Shown here: one piece after another, positions 9,009 through 17,086 of the stretch | How the letters are laid out: every line of letters begins with the position of its first letter | How positions within the stretch are numbered: position 1 is the first letter of the stretch | Assembly (NCBI GenBank): GCA_041593595.1 | Contig: JBFHNV010000005.1 | Location: forward strand, 1-64,000 | Length of the DNA: 64,000 nucleotides | Direction of reading: 5' to 3' | Source of the DNA: JBFHNV01 sp041593595 | Lineage (GTDB): Bacteria; Pseudomonadota; Gammaproteobacteria; HK1 | The notes under the pieces: generated by a model | Databases searched by the model: none | Told to the model about the DNA's origin: nothing | Seen by the model: the letters and a program-made list of their open reading frames with translations, nothing else | Made by a program: the position numbers and the translations under genes

Positions 9009-9521
9009 TCAGGCGCGTACCGTGAGCCGGTCGCCGGCGACACCCCCGGCCGGCCGGCCGCCGCGGCCGTACATGGCCGGGGCGGGCGCGTTGCCCGGCA
9101 CGGCACCGTGCAGCGTGTCGAGGGCGCGCCGGGCGTGGCTGAGGCCCACGCTCACCAGCACCCCGTTGTCCTGGTTTGCCTGCTGGCAATCCCGTGTGAG
9201 TTCGACCAGGCGGTCCACCCGCTCGGCCAGCGACGGGTGCGATTCGCGCAGCGCCGCCACGTGCTGCGGTAGCGAGTCGCCGGCGGCGTCGATGCCGGCC
9301 AGGGCCTCGCGCAGGCCGCCGTACAGCACGGCCACCTGCTCCACCGCCGCGTCCTTGTCCTCGGCCACCTGCTCGAGCACCTCGGGGGCGGCGCGGCCGC
9401 GCAGGCCGTCGCGCTCCCGCGCGAGCAGTGTCTGCAGGGCCTGCAGCGCGCCGCTGATGGCGTCCACGCGGGACTCGATCGTGTCCGCCTGCGCCGCGGT
9501 GAGCGTCAGGGTGGCGCTCAC
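9009..9521 (-). CDS. flgN: flagellar export chaperone FlgN
   Basis: A 170-residue, largely helical cytoplasmic chaperone for the hook-filament junction proteins FlgK and FlgL. The C-terminal half has the family pattern RLVELTRDCQQANQDNG followed by a short helix and a flexible basic tail. The gene overlaps flgM by 4 nt, the usual flgM-flgN arrangement, and is followed by a strong terminator. It is expressed from the sigma-28 promoter upstream of flgM. Confidence 0.9.
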   Translation of the reverse strand: MSATLTLTAAQADTIESRVDAISGALQALQTLLARERDGLRGRAAPEVLEQVAEDKDAAVEQVAVLYGGLREALAGIDAAGDSLPQHVAALRESHPSLAERVDRLVELTRDCQQANQDNGVLVSVGLSHARRALDTLHGAVPGNAPAPAMYGRGGRPAGGVAGDRLTVRA

Positions 9522-9832
9522 GGCAGCTGCGATTCCATGGCCAGCAGCTTCTCGGCGATGCGCTCGGCGTTCACCTCGAAGCGGCCGCCGGCCAGGGCGT
9601 CCTTCATCTCCTGCACCCGGGAGGCGTCGAACTCGGGCGTCTTCGACAGCTCCTTCTCGAGCGCCCGCAGCGCCTGGGCGCGGCCGGTGAGGTCGAGCTT
9701 GTCGGCGGACTGCTCACCGCCGGAGGCGGCGGCGCTGCCGGAGCGGCCGTCACCCGCGCCGTCGGCGCGGCGGTCCGCCACCCGGTGGAAAGCGCCGTCC
9801 ACCACGGGGTCGATGGAGTTGGTCATCGTCAT
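9518..9832 (-). CDS. flgM: anti-sigma-28 factor FlgM
   Basis: About 104 residues. The N-terminus MTMTNSIDP and a disordered Gly/Ala/Ser-rich stretch precede the conserved C-terminal helix region (DASRVQEMKDAL, GRFEVNAERIAEKLLAME) that binds FliA. FlgM holds sigma-28 inactive until it is secreted through the completed hook. An upstream in-frame ATG at 9859 exists, but the GGAG correctly spaced from the ATG at 9832 and the position of the sigma-28 promoter favour the shorter form. Confidence 0.93.
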   Translation of the reverse strand: MTMTNSIDPVVDGAFHRVADRRADGAGDGRSGSAAASGGEQSADKLDLTGRAQALRALEKELSKTPEFDASRVQEMKDALAGGRFEVNAERIAEKLLAMESQLP

Positions 9833-9859
9833 TGCGCTCCAGGAGTTCTCTGTCCTCAT

Positions 9860-9886
9860 GTATCGGCCGTGCGCGGGGTTTCTTTA
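9860..9886 (-). promoter_or_regulatory. sigma-28 promoter of flgMN
   Basis: On the minus strand TAAAGAAA (9886-9879), 11 nt, then GCCGATAC (9867-9860). This equals TAAA-15 nt-GCCGATAN, close to consensus. It lies between flgA and flgM, so FlgM is autogenously controlled through FliA. Confidence 0.85.
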
Positions 9887-9921
9887 CCGGCTACGGAACC
9901 GCTCGAGGTTCGGGTCGTAAT

Positions 9922-10665
9922 TTACCGCGCCGCGGAGAGTTTCTGCGGCCCGCGGAGAAAACCCAGGCGCACCAGGGCGGCGCCCACCACGACCCCTTCC
10001 ACCACCCGGCGCGAGGCCGGATTGCGCACCTGGACGGTATCCCCGAGAGCGCCGTCCTCGAGGGCGACGCCCGACATGGTGATGGTGACGCCCGCGCCTT
10101 CCACCGCCATGCGGACCCGCCGGCCGCGCTCCACCAGCACCGGTGCCTCCAGCAGCCCGCTGTCCAGCACGCGTCCCGCGGGCACCGGGCGGGTCAGCAC
10201 GTAGCCCACCAGTGGCTCGGGATCCGTGGCCGCGTGGGTCCGCAGCCGGCCCACGTCGCGGCGGTCCAGCGCCAGGTCCTCGCGGGACAGGCGCTGGCCC
10301 CGTGCCAGCGGCCGGGCGGCCACCACCACCTCGCGCATCAGCTTCACCCGGGTGGGCACGTAGAGCTTCCACGGCCGGGCGCCGTCGCAGCGCACGCCCA
10401 CGGTCACGTGCCCCACGCTGGCCGAGCCCGGCGCCCAGAACGCCTCCAGGGGTCGCTCGCAGGGCGCCAGCCGCAACCGCCGATCCAGGGGGTCCGGGAC
10501 CACCCGGAGCTCCGCATCGACGGGGTGGTTGGCCTGCACGAAGGCGATCACGGCCTCGTGCACTGCCGGCAGGTGCTGGCGTTCAGCGCCCTGCACGCGG
10601 CCGGGTATGAGCAGCGTGGCGGCCAGCAGCCAGGCGGTCGACAAGAGTTTGACTTCGCGGTTCAC
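9922..10665 (-). CDS. flgA: flagellar P-ring assembly chaperone FlgA
   Basis: A 247-residue periplasmic chaperone that helps FlgI form the P ring. A signal peptide (residues 1-27, hydrophobic core LLSTAWLLAATLL) is followed by the N-terminal domain with paired cysteines (APCERPL, GVRCDG). A C-terminal SAF-like domain follows (AARPLARGQRLSREDL, LVGYVLTRPVPAGRVL). The start is GTG (10663-10665). The gene is divergent from flgB and transcribed from a sigma-54 promoter. CheV and CheR genes, common between flgA and flgB in pseudomonads, are absent. Confidence 0.95.
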   Translation of the reverse strand: MNREVKLLSTAWLLAATLLIPGRVQGAERQHLPAVHEAVIAFVQANHPVDAELRVVPDPLDRRLRLAPCERPLEAFWAPGSASVGHVTVGVRCDGARPWKLYVPTRVKLMREVVVAARPLARGQRLSREDLALDRRDVGRLRTHAATDPEPLVGYVLTRPVPAGRVLDSGLLEAPVLVERGRRVRMAVEGAGVTITMSGVALEDGALGDTVQVRNPASRRVVEGVVVGAALVRLGFLRGPQKLSAAR

Positions 10666-10721
10666 GGTTCCACCGGTTTCTGTCGGTTACGGCGCTCCCG
10701 GGCGCCTCCCGCTGCAGCAAA

Positions 10722-10735
10722 GCAACAAGCGTGCC
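10722..10735 (-). promoter_or_regulatory. sigma-54 promoter of flgA
   Basis: On the minus strand GGCAC-GCTTG-TTGC, matching the -24 GG / -12 GC pattern with 5-nt spacing. It is about 57 nt upstream of the flgA GTG and is back-to-back with the flgB promoter. Confidence 0.8.
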
Positions 10736-10808
10736 GCCGCGCCCCGGGCGCGGGCGCGACCTTGTATATCGGCCGCTCGCGCCTTCCCCTGCAGTCGCGG
10801 CACGGCCC

Positions 10809-10823
10809 TGGCACGGTGCTTGC
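10809..10823 (+). promoter_or_regulatory. sigma-54 promoter of the flgB operon
   Basis: TGGCAC-GGTGC-TTGC, a near-perfect -24/-12 element 41 nt upstream of the flgB GTG. It would drive flgBCDEFGHIJ. Confidence 0.85.
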
Positions 10824-10863
10824 TTCCGCCCCCGTGACGACACACCAGCGAGCGAACCGTCAA

Positions 10864-11259
10864 GTGAGCGACAAGCTGTTCGGAATCCACGCCCAGGCCC
10901 TGAACCTGCGCGCCCGCCGCGCCGGCCTGCTGGCCGCCAACCTGGCCAACGCCGACACGCCCAACTACAAGGCGCGCGACGTGGACTTCAGGAGCGTGCT
11001 CGGCGCCGAGGCCGGCGCGCGTGACGTGGGCATGCAGCGCACCCACGCGAATCACGCCGGTGCCGGCAGCGGCGTGGGCGGCTTCGCCGACGTGACCCTC
11101 AAGTACCGCGTCCCGTCCCAGCCCTCGCTGGACGGCAACACCGTGGACGAGCAGGTGGAGAAGGGCGAGTTCGCCTCCAACGCCGTGCGCTACATGGCCA
11201 GCCTGCAGTTCCTGGAACGGCGAGTGTCCGGCCTCATCCGCGCCCTCAGAGAGGAATGA
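10864..11259 (+). CDS. flgB: flagellar proximal rod protein FlgB
   Basis: A 131-residue axial protein of the proximal rod, secreted by the flagellar type III apparatus. The N-terminal rod motif LLAANLANADTPNYKARDVDF is characteristic, and the C-terminal amphipathic helix (NAVRYMASLQFLERRVSGL) polymerises with FlgC, FlgF and FlgG. The frame extends far upstream, but the GTG at 10864 gives the normal length and lies just after the sigma-54 promoter. Its stop overlaps ATG codons at the start of flgC. Confidence 0.94.
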   Translation: MSDKLFGIHAQALNLRARRAGLLAANLANADTPNYKARDVDFRSVLGAEAGARDVGMQRTHANHAGAGSGVGGFADVTLKYRVPSQPSLDGNTVDEQVEKGEFASNAVRYMASLQFLERRVSGLIRALREE

Positions 11260-11261
11260 CC

Positions 11262-11663
11262 ATGTCACTGTTCAACGTGTTCGGCATCGCCGGCTCCGGC
11301 ATGAGCGCGCAGAGCGTGCGCCTGAACCTCACCGCCAGCAACCTGGCCAACGCCGAGTCCGTGGCCACGCGGCCCGAGGACGCGTACCGCGCGCGGCATC
11401 CGGTATTCCAGAGCGTGCTCGAGGAGGAGGCGGGTGCCAGCGTGCGCACCGCCGGCGTGGTGCAGAGCGGCGCCGAGAGCGAGGCCCGCTACGCACCCGG
11501 CCATCCCATGGCCGACGAGAAGGGCTACGTGTACGCCTCCAACGTCAACGCGATGGAGGAGATGGCCAACATGATCTCCGCCTCGCGCAGCTTCCAGCAG
11601 AACGTGGAGGTGATGAACACCTCCAAGGAACTCCTGCTGCGCACGCTGCGCCTGGGCGAGTAA
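11262..11663 (+). CDS. flgC: flagellar basal-body rod protein FlgC
   Basis: About 133 residues. The N-terminus SLFNVFGIAGSGMSAQSVRLN with the ASNLANAES motif, and the C-terminus MANMISASRSFQQNVEVMNTSKEL, are typical of FlgC, which polymerises in the proximal rod. ATG at 11256 overlaps the flgB stop, and ATG at 11262 is better spaced from the GAGG upstream. Translational coupling to flgB is likely. Confidence 0.95.
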   Translation: MSLFNVFGIAGSGMSAQSVRLNLTASNLANAESVATRPEDAYRARHPVFQSVLEEEAGASVRTAGVVQSGAESEARYAPGHPMADEKGYVYASNVNAMEEMANMISASRSFQQNVEVMNTSKELLLRTLRLGE

Positions 11664-11688
11664 CGGGTCCGCCCAGGAGCACATTGTC

Positions 11689-12357
11689 ATGAGCACCATT
11701 CCCGAGCAGGTCATCGAGCGGCTCAACGCCCGCCCGCCGGAGGAGAAGAAGCGCTCCGGCGAGCTGGGCCAGAAGGACTTCCTCAAGCTGATGATCGCCC
11801 AGGTCCGCCACCAGGATCCCTTCAACCCCATGGAGAACGGTGAGTTCATCGCGCAGATGGCGCAGTTCGCCACCGTGGAGGGCATCCAGACCATGCAGGG
11901 CTCCATCAGCGAGCTGAACCGCACCATGGCGTCGAACCAGGCGCTCATGGCCGGCACGCTGGTGGGGCGCAGCGTGCTCGCCCCCGCGGGAGAGCTCACG
12001 CTGCCTGCCGAGGGCGGCGTGGACGGCGTCATCACCGCCGATCCGGACGCCTCCAGGCTGGTCATGGACGTGCTCAGCCCGGCCGGCGCGCTGGTGGCGC
12101 GGCGCGACATCGCGCCGGCGCCCGGCGGCGCCACCCGATTCACCTTCGACGGCATCGGCGCCGACGGCACCCGGCTGCCCCCGGGCAGCTACCGGGTGCA
12201 GGTGGAGGCCACCGTGGCCGGCAAGGCCGCCGCCGCGGAGACCGCTTTCGCACGGCGCATCGACAGCGTGACCATCGGCTCCGGCATCGACGATCTCAAG
12301 CTCAATCTGGACAGCGGCGAGCAGGTCGGATTCTCCGGCGTTCGCGAGTTCATGTGA
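11689..12357 (+). CDS. flgD: flagellar hook cap / assembly protein FlgD
   Basis: A 222-residue hook scaffolding protein that caps the growing hook and is later replaced by FlgK. The N-terminal export and cap segment QKDFLKLMIAQVRHQDPFNPMENGEF is highly conserved. The C-terminal half has the FlgD Tudor/FnIII-like beta domain (VMDVLSPAGALV, TRLPPGSYRVQVEA). It sits between flgC and flgE as expected. Confidence 0.95.
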   Translation: MSTIPEQVIERLNARPPEEKKRSGELGQKDFLKLMIAQVRHQDPFNPMENGEFIAQMAQFATVEGIQTMQGSISELNRTMASNQALMAGTLVGRSVLAPAGELTLPAEGGVDGVITADPDASRLVMDVLSPAGALVARRDIAPAPGGATRFTFDGIGADGTRLPPGSYRVQVEATVAGKAAAAETAFARRIDSVTIGSGIDDLKLNLDSGEQVGFSGVREFM

Positions 12358-12389
12358 CCGTCCACCACATTCACCAGGAGTAGCCTTCA

Positions 12390-13610
12390 ATGTCCTTTTC
12401 GACCGCGCTCAGCGGACTCAATGCCGCCCAGACCAACCTGGACGTGATCTCCAACAACATCGCGAACAGCAACACCACCGGCTTCAAGCGCTCGCGCGCG
12501 GAGTTCGCCGACATCTACGCCACCTCCCAGTCGGGCCTGCCCAAGGACACCGCCGGCAAGGGCGTGAGGGTCGTCGCGATCGCGCAGCAGTTCGCCCAGG
12601 GCGACATCGAGTTCACCGACAACAACCTGGATCTGGCCATCAGCGGCAAGGGCTTCTTCCGCTTGAGCGACAACGGCTCCACCGTCTACTCCCGCGCCGG
12701 CGCCTTCAGCCTGGACCGCAACGGCTACATTGTGAACAGCGCCAACCAGCGTCTCACCGGCTACCAGCCGGATGCCACCGGCGCCATCACCGCTGCCATC
12801 GGCGACCTGCAGGTGAGCTTCGCCGACGCCATGCCCCAGGCCAGCACCCTGATCACGCTGGGTGCGAACCTGGACGCCACCGAGACGGTGCCGATCCCGT
12901 TCAACGTCGCCGACGCCACCAGCTACAACCACGCCACGTCCACCACCCTGTACGACTCGCTGGGCACGTCCCACGTGTCCACCCTGTACTTCCGCAAGTC
13001 GGCGGTGAACTCCTGGGAGGTGTACAGCTTCGTGGACGGCAACCAGGTGAGCGCCGGCGCCGACACCCTCACCTTCGACAACCTGGGCCAGCTCAACACC
13101 GTCAACGGTGCCCCGGGCACCATCTACACGGTGCCGGCGTACAACCCGGGCAACGGCGCCGCCAACCTGAATCTCACCGTGGACGTGGCCCAGCTCACCC
13201 AGTACGGGAGCGGCTTCGGCATCAACTCCCTGACCCAGGACGGCTACCCCACCGGGCGGCTGACCTCCATCGACATCGACGAGACCGGCGTGGTGCTGGC
13301 GCGCTTCTCCAACGGCCGCTTCGGGACGCTGGGCCAGGTGGTGCTGTCGAACTTCGCGAACGTGAACGGGCTGCGTCCGGAAGGCGACAACGGCTTCAGC
13401 GAGACCTTCTCCTCCGGCGGCGCCACCACGGCGGCGCCCGGCAGCACGAATCTCGGCCTGCTCCAGGCGGGCGGCCTGGAGCTCTCCAATGTGGACCTCA
13501 CCAAGGAGCTGGTGGACATGATCACGGCCCAGCGCGCGTTCCAGGCCAATGCGCGGGTCATCAGCACTGCCGGTGAGATCACCCAGACGGTGATCAACCT
13601 GAACCGCTAG
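12390..13610 (+). CDS. flgE: flagellar hook protein FlgE
   Basis: A 406-residue subunit of the hook, the universal joint. The N-terminus MSFSTALSGLNAAQTNLDVI is followed by NNIANSNTTGFKRSRAEF, then central beta-rich D1/D2 domains. The C-terminal helix is ELVDMITAQRAFQANARVI. Length and motifs match a standard hook protein. An AGGAG lies 10 nt before the ATG. Confidence 0.97.
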   Translation: MSFSTALSGLNAAQTNLDVISNNIANSNTTGFKRSRAEFADIYATSQSGLPKDTAGKGVRVVAIAQQFAQGDIEFTDNNLDLAISGKGFFRLSDNGSTVYSRAGAFSLDRNGYIVNSANQRLTGYQPDATGAITAAIGDLQVSFADAMPQASTLITLGANLDATETVPIPFNVADATSYNHATSTTLYDSLGTSHVSTLYFRKSAVNSWEVYSFVDGNQVSAGADTLTFDNLGQLNTVNGAPGTIYTVPAYNPGNGAANLNLTVDVAQLTQYGSGFGINSLTQDGYPTGRLTSIDIDETGVVLARFSNGRFGTLGQVVLSNFANVNGLRPEGDNGFSETFSSGGATTAAPGSTNLGLLQAGGLELSNVDLTKELVDMITAQRAFQANARVISTAGEITQTVINLNR

Positions 13611-13650
13611 GCCGCGCGACGGCACCGGCCGCGACCCGTAGAGGCAGCCC

Positions 13651-14385
13651 ATGGACCGCATGATCTACCTGGCCATGTCCGGCGCGAAGCAGATCGCGCT
13701 GGCCCAGGCCAGCAACAGCCACAACCTGGCCAACGCCAGCACCACCGGCTTTCGCGCGGACCTGGACGCCTTCGCGAGCCTGCCGGTGCACGGCCCCACC
13801 CACGCGAGCCGGGTCTATGCCAGCGACGAGCGCGCCGGCGTAAACCTGGACACCGGCGTGGTGACCAGCACCGGGCGCGACCTGGACGTGGCGGTGAACG
13901 GCACGGGCTACATCGCCGTGCAGGCGCCGGACGGCGCCGAGGCCTATACCCGGGCCGGGGATCTCCGCGTCACCGCCCAGGGCCTGCTCACTACCGGCGC
14001 CGGGCACCCGGTGATGGGCAACGGCGGGCCGCTGGCGCTGCCGCCCTTCGACCGCATCCAGATCGGCGCCGACGGCACCATCTCCATCCTGCCCCTCGGC
14101 CAGGGCGGCGGGTCGCTGGCGGTGGTGGATCGCATCAAGCTCGTGAACCCGCCGGACACGGCCATCAGCAAGCGCGCCGACGGGCTGCTGGCCACCGCCG
14201 AGCCGGCTCCCGCCGACGCGTCGGTGCGCCTGGAGAGCGGCGCGCTGGAATCCAGCAACGTGAACACCGTGGAGGCGCTGGTCAACATGATCGAGCTGGC
14301 GCGGCTGTTCGAGATGAACGTCAAGACCATGAACGCGGCCGCGGACAACGAGGCCAGCACGAACCAGCTCCTGCGGCTCGCCTGA
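13651..14385 (+). CDS. flgF: flagellar basal-body rod protein FlgF
   Basis: A 244-residue rod protein between the proximal and distal rod. It begins MDRMIYLAMSGAKQIALAQA, a FlgF-specific N-terminus, with NSHNLANASTTGFRADLDAF, and ends with EALVNMIELARLFEMNVKTM. It is closely similar in layout to the adjacent flgG. Confidence 0.95.
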   Translation: MDRMIYLAMSGAKQIALAQASNSHNLANASTTGFRADLDAFASLPVHGPTHASRVYASDERAGVNLDTGVVTSTGRDLDVAVNGTGYIAVQAPDGAEAYTRAGDLRVTAQGLLTTGAGHPVMGNGGPLALPPFDRIQIGADGTISILPLGQGGGSLAVVDRIKLVNPPDTAISKRADGLLATAEPAPADASVRLESGALESSNVNTVEALVNMIELARLFEMNVKTMNAAADNEASTNQLLRLA

Positions 14386-14417
14386 CGGGCGCGGTCGCGG
14401 AGCGAGGGAGACAAGAC

Positions 14418-15200
14418 ATGAGAGCACTGTGGATCGCCAAGACCGGGCTGGACGCGCAGCAGACGCGCATGTCCGTCGTGTCCAACAACCTGGCCAACGT
14501 GAACACCACCGGCTTCAAGCGCGATCGCGCGGTGTTCGAGGACCTGATGTACCAGACCGTGCGCCAGCCCGGCGCCCAGTCCTCGGAGAACACCCAGCTC
14601 CCGAGCGGCATGTCCATCGGCACCGGGGTACGTACCACCGCCACCGAGAAGCTGTTCAGCCAGGGCAACGTGGCGCAGTCCGAGAATCCTCTGGACATGG
14701 CCATCGAGGGCCGCGGCTTCTTCGAGATCCTGATGCCCGACGGCAGCGTGGCCTACACCCGGGACGGCTCGTTCCAGCTCGACTCCCAGGGGCAAATCGT
14801 CACCTCCACGGGCTATCTGCTGCAGCCGGGCCTGACCGTTCCCCAGAACACCCGCAGCGTCACCATCGGCAGCGACGGCACCGTGTCGGTGACCCAGGCC
14901 GGTCAGTCGGCGCCCACCACCATCGGCCAGATCCAGACCGTGGACTTCATCAACCCGGCGGGCCTGAGGGCGCGGGGCGGCAACCTGTTCGAGGAGACCG
15001 CCGCCAGCGGCACGCCCCAGTCGGGCACCCCCGGCAACAGCGGCCTCGGGCCCATCATCCAGGGATCCCTGGAGACCTCTAACGTCAACGTGGTGGAGGA
15101 GCTGGTGAACATGATCGAGACCCAGCGGGCCTACGAGATCAACTCGAAGGCCATCGCCACCGCGGACGGCATGCTGCAGTTCATCAACAACAACGTGTGA
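14418..15200 (+). CDS. flgG: flagellar distal rod protein FlgG
   Basis: A 260-residue distal rod subunit. The N-terminus MRALWIAKTGLDAQQTRM, the VSNNLANVNTTGFKRDRAVF motif and the C-terminus EELVNMIETQRAYEINSKAI match the family throughout. GAGGGAG precedes the start. Its stop lies 11 nt before the flgH ATG. Confidence 0.97.
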   Translation: MRALWIAKTGLDAQQTRMSVVSNNLANVNTTGFKRDRAVFEDLMYQTVRQPGAQSSENTQLPSGMSIGTGVRTTATEKLFSQGNVAQSENPLDMAIEGRGFFEILMPDGSVAYTRDGSFQLDSQGQIVTSTGYLLQPGLTVPQNTRSVTIGSDGTVSVTQAGQSAPTTIGQIQTVDFINPAGLRARGGNLFEETAASGTPQSGTPGNSGLGPIIQGSLETSNVNVVEELVNMIETQRAYEINSKAIATADGMLQFINNNV

Positions 15201-15211
15201 GCGCGACACCC

Positions 15212-15901
15212 ATGAGCAACACCCAGCGCGCCGCCCGCGCGGCGCTGGCCGTGGCGGCGGCGACCCTGCTGGCCGGCTGCCTCGCACAGCAGCCCATCCG
15301 CCGCGCGGACCACCGTCCGGTGCTGCCCATGCACCAGCCGGTGGAAGCGCCGGTGACCGGCAGCCTGTACCACGCCAGCACCGGCAGCGAGCTGTTCGCG
15401 GACGTGAAGGCGCGCCGGGTGGGTGACGTGATCACGGTCATCCTCAAGGAGAAGACCCAGGCCAGCAAGACCGCGACCACCTCCACCAGCAAGGACACGG
15501 CCATCGACCTGCCGGCGCCCACCCTGTTCGGGCGCAACATCAATCTCGGGCCCTACCCGTTCTTCAACAACAGCGTGGACTCCGGTAACAGCTTCGACGG
15601 CAAGGGTGACAGCAGCCAGAGCAACAGCCTCACCGGCGACATCGCGGTGACCGTGGCCGCGGTCTACCCGAACGGCAACCTGATGGTGCGCGGCGAGAAG
15701 GTGCTGAACCTGAACCAGGGCAGCGAGGTGATCCGCATCTCTGGGCTGGTGCGCGCGGTGGACGTGACCCCGCAGAACACCGTGCTCTCGACCCAGATCG
15801 CCGACGCGCAGATCACCTACAGCGGCACCGGCGCGGTGGCGGAATCCAACCAGGCCGGCTGGCTGGCACGCTTCTTCAACAGCGCATTCTGGCCCTTCTG
15901 A
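15212..15901 (+). CDS. flgH: flagellar L-ring lipoprotein FlgH
   Basis: About 229 residues. A lipoprotein signal peptide ends in the lipobox LLAGC, so it is anchored in the outer membrane, where it forms the L ring. Family motifs are SLYHASTGSELFADVKARRVGD, ITVILKEKTQASK, and GEKVLNLNQGSEVIRISGLVR. The C-terminus NQAGWLARFFNSAFWPF is diagnostic. An in-frame GTG at 15197 overlaps the flgG stop, but the ATG at 15212 gives a conventional signal peptide. Confidence 0.95.
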   Translation: MSNTQRAARAALAVAAATLLAGCLAQQPIRRADHRPVLPMHQPVEAPVTGSLYHASTGSELFADVKARRVGDVITVILKEKTQASKTATTSTSKDTAIDLPAPTLFGRNINLGPYPFFNNSVDSGNSFDGKGDSSQSNSLTGDIAVTVAAVYPNGNLMVRGEKVLNLNQGSEVIRISGLVRAVDVTPQNTVLSTQIADAQITYSGTGAVAESNQAGWLARFFNSAFWPF

Positions 15902-15920
15902 CGGGTCGAGGAGCACGGTA

Positions 15921-17054
15921 ATGATCACCATCGCGACCGCCGCCCGGCGCGCCGCCCTGGCACTGGCCGCCGCCGCGGCGCTGGCCCTGGCGGCTCCCGA
16001 CACCCAGGCCGGGCGCATCAAGGACCTGGCCGCGGTGCAGGGGGTGCGCAGCAACCAGCTGCTGGGCTACGGCCTCGTCGTGGGGCTCGTGGGCACTGGC
16101 GACGGCTCCAGCGCCGCGCCCTTCACGGCCCAGAGCCTGCGCAACATGCTGGCCCAGTACGGCATCACGGTGCCGGAGAACGTGAACATCCGCCCGAAGA
16201 ACGTGGCCGGGGTGTCGGTGCACGCGGAGCTGCCGCCGTTCGCCAAGCCCGGCCAGCGCATCGACGTGACCGTGTCGTCCCTGGGCGATGCCAAGAGCCT
16301 GCGCGGTGGCACCCTGCTCATGACCACGCTGCGCGGTCCCGACGGGCAGGTGTACGCGGTGAGCCAGGGCGAGCTGGTGGTGGGCGGCCTCGGCGTCGAG
16401 GGCAGCGACGGCTCGCGCATCACCATCAACGTGCCGAGCGTCGGGCGCATCCCGAGCGGCGCCACGGTGGAGCGCACGGTGCCGAATCCCTTCTCCGGCG
16501 GCGGCGCGCTGGTGCTGAACCTGCACGACGCGGACTTCACCACCGCACGGCGGGTGGAGCAGGCCATCAACGAGCGCCTGGGGGACGGCGTCGCGCGGGC
16601 CATGGACGCGGTGTCGGTGGAGGTGACCGCGCCGAAGACCCAGGCCGAGCGGGTGAGCTTCCTGGCCTTCATCGAGAACATCGAGGTGACCCCCGGCGAG
16701 GCGGCGGCGAAGATCATCGTCAACTCGCGCACCGGCACCGTGGTGATCGGCTCCCACGTGCGGGTGATGCCCGCCGCCGTCACCCACGGCAACCTCACGG
16801 TGACCATCAGCGAGCGCCTCCAGGTGAGCCAGCCCTCGCCGTTCTCCGAGGAGGGCACCACGGTGATCACGCCGAACACCGACATCGAGGTCAGCCAGGA
16901 CGCGAGCCGCATGTTCCTGTTCGACCCCGGGGTCACCCTGGACACCATCGTGCGCGCGGTGAACCAGGTGGGCGCGGCGCCCGGCGACCTGGTGGCCATC
17001 CTCGAGGCGCTGAAGCAGGCCGGCGCGCTGCGTGCCCAGCTCATCGTGATCTGA
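15921..17054 (+). CDS. flgI: flagellar P-ring protein FlgI
   Basis: A 377-residue periplasmic protein that assembles the P ring around the rod with the help of FlgA. A Sec signal peptide (residues 1-30, Ala/Leu-rich core) precedes RIKDLAAVQGVRSNQLLGYGLVVGL-type sequence. The remainder carries conserved blocks RNMLAQYGITVPE, KNVAGVSVHAELPPFAKPGQ and SRTGTVVIGSHVRV. AGGAG precedes the ATG. Confidence 0.97.
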   Translation: MITIATAARRAALALAAAAALALAAPDTQAGRIKDLAAVQGVRSNQLLGYGLVVGLVGTGDGSSAAPFTAQSLRNMLAQYGITVPENVNIRPKNVAGVSVHAELPPFAKPGQRIDVTVSSLGDAKSLRGGTLLMTTLRGPDGQVYAVSQGELVVGGLGVEGSDGSRITINVPSVGRIPSGATVERTVPNPFSGGGALVLNLHDADFTTARRVEQAINERLGDGVARAMDAVSVEVTAPKTQAERVSFLAFIENIEVTPGEAAAKIIVNSRTGTVVIGSHVRVMPAAVTHGNLTVTISERLQVSQPSPFSEEGTTVITPNTDIEVSQDASRMFLFDPGVTLDTIVRAVNQVGAAPGDLVAILEALKQAGALRAQLIVI

Positions 17055-17086
17055 GAGTCCTTGAAAGAAACGCCACGCTGACCCCG

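Noticed and set aside
10766..10773. GCCGATAT on the minus strand near flgA, a possible extra sigma-28 site
   Set aside because: No TAAA-like -35 at 15-16 nt distance; the nearby sigma-54 element explains flgA transcription better.
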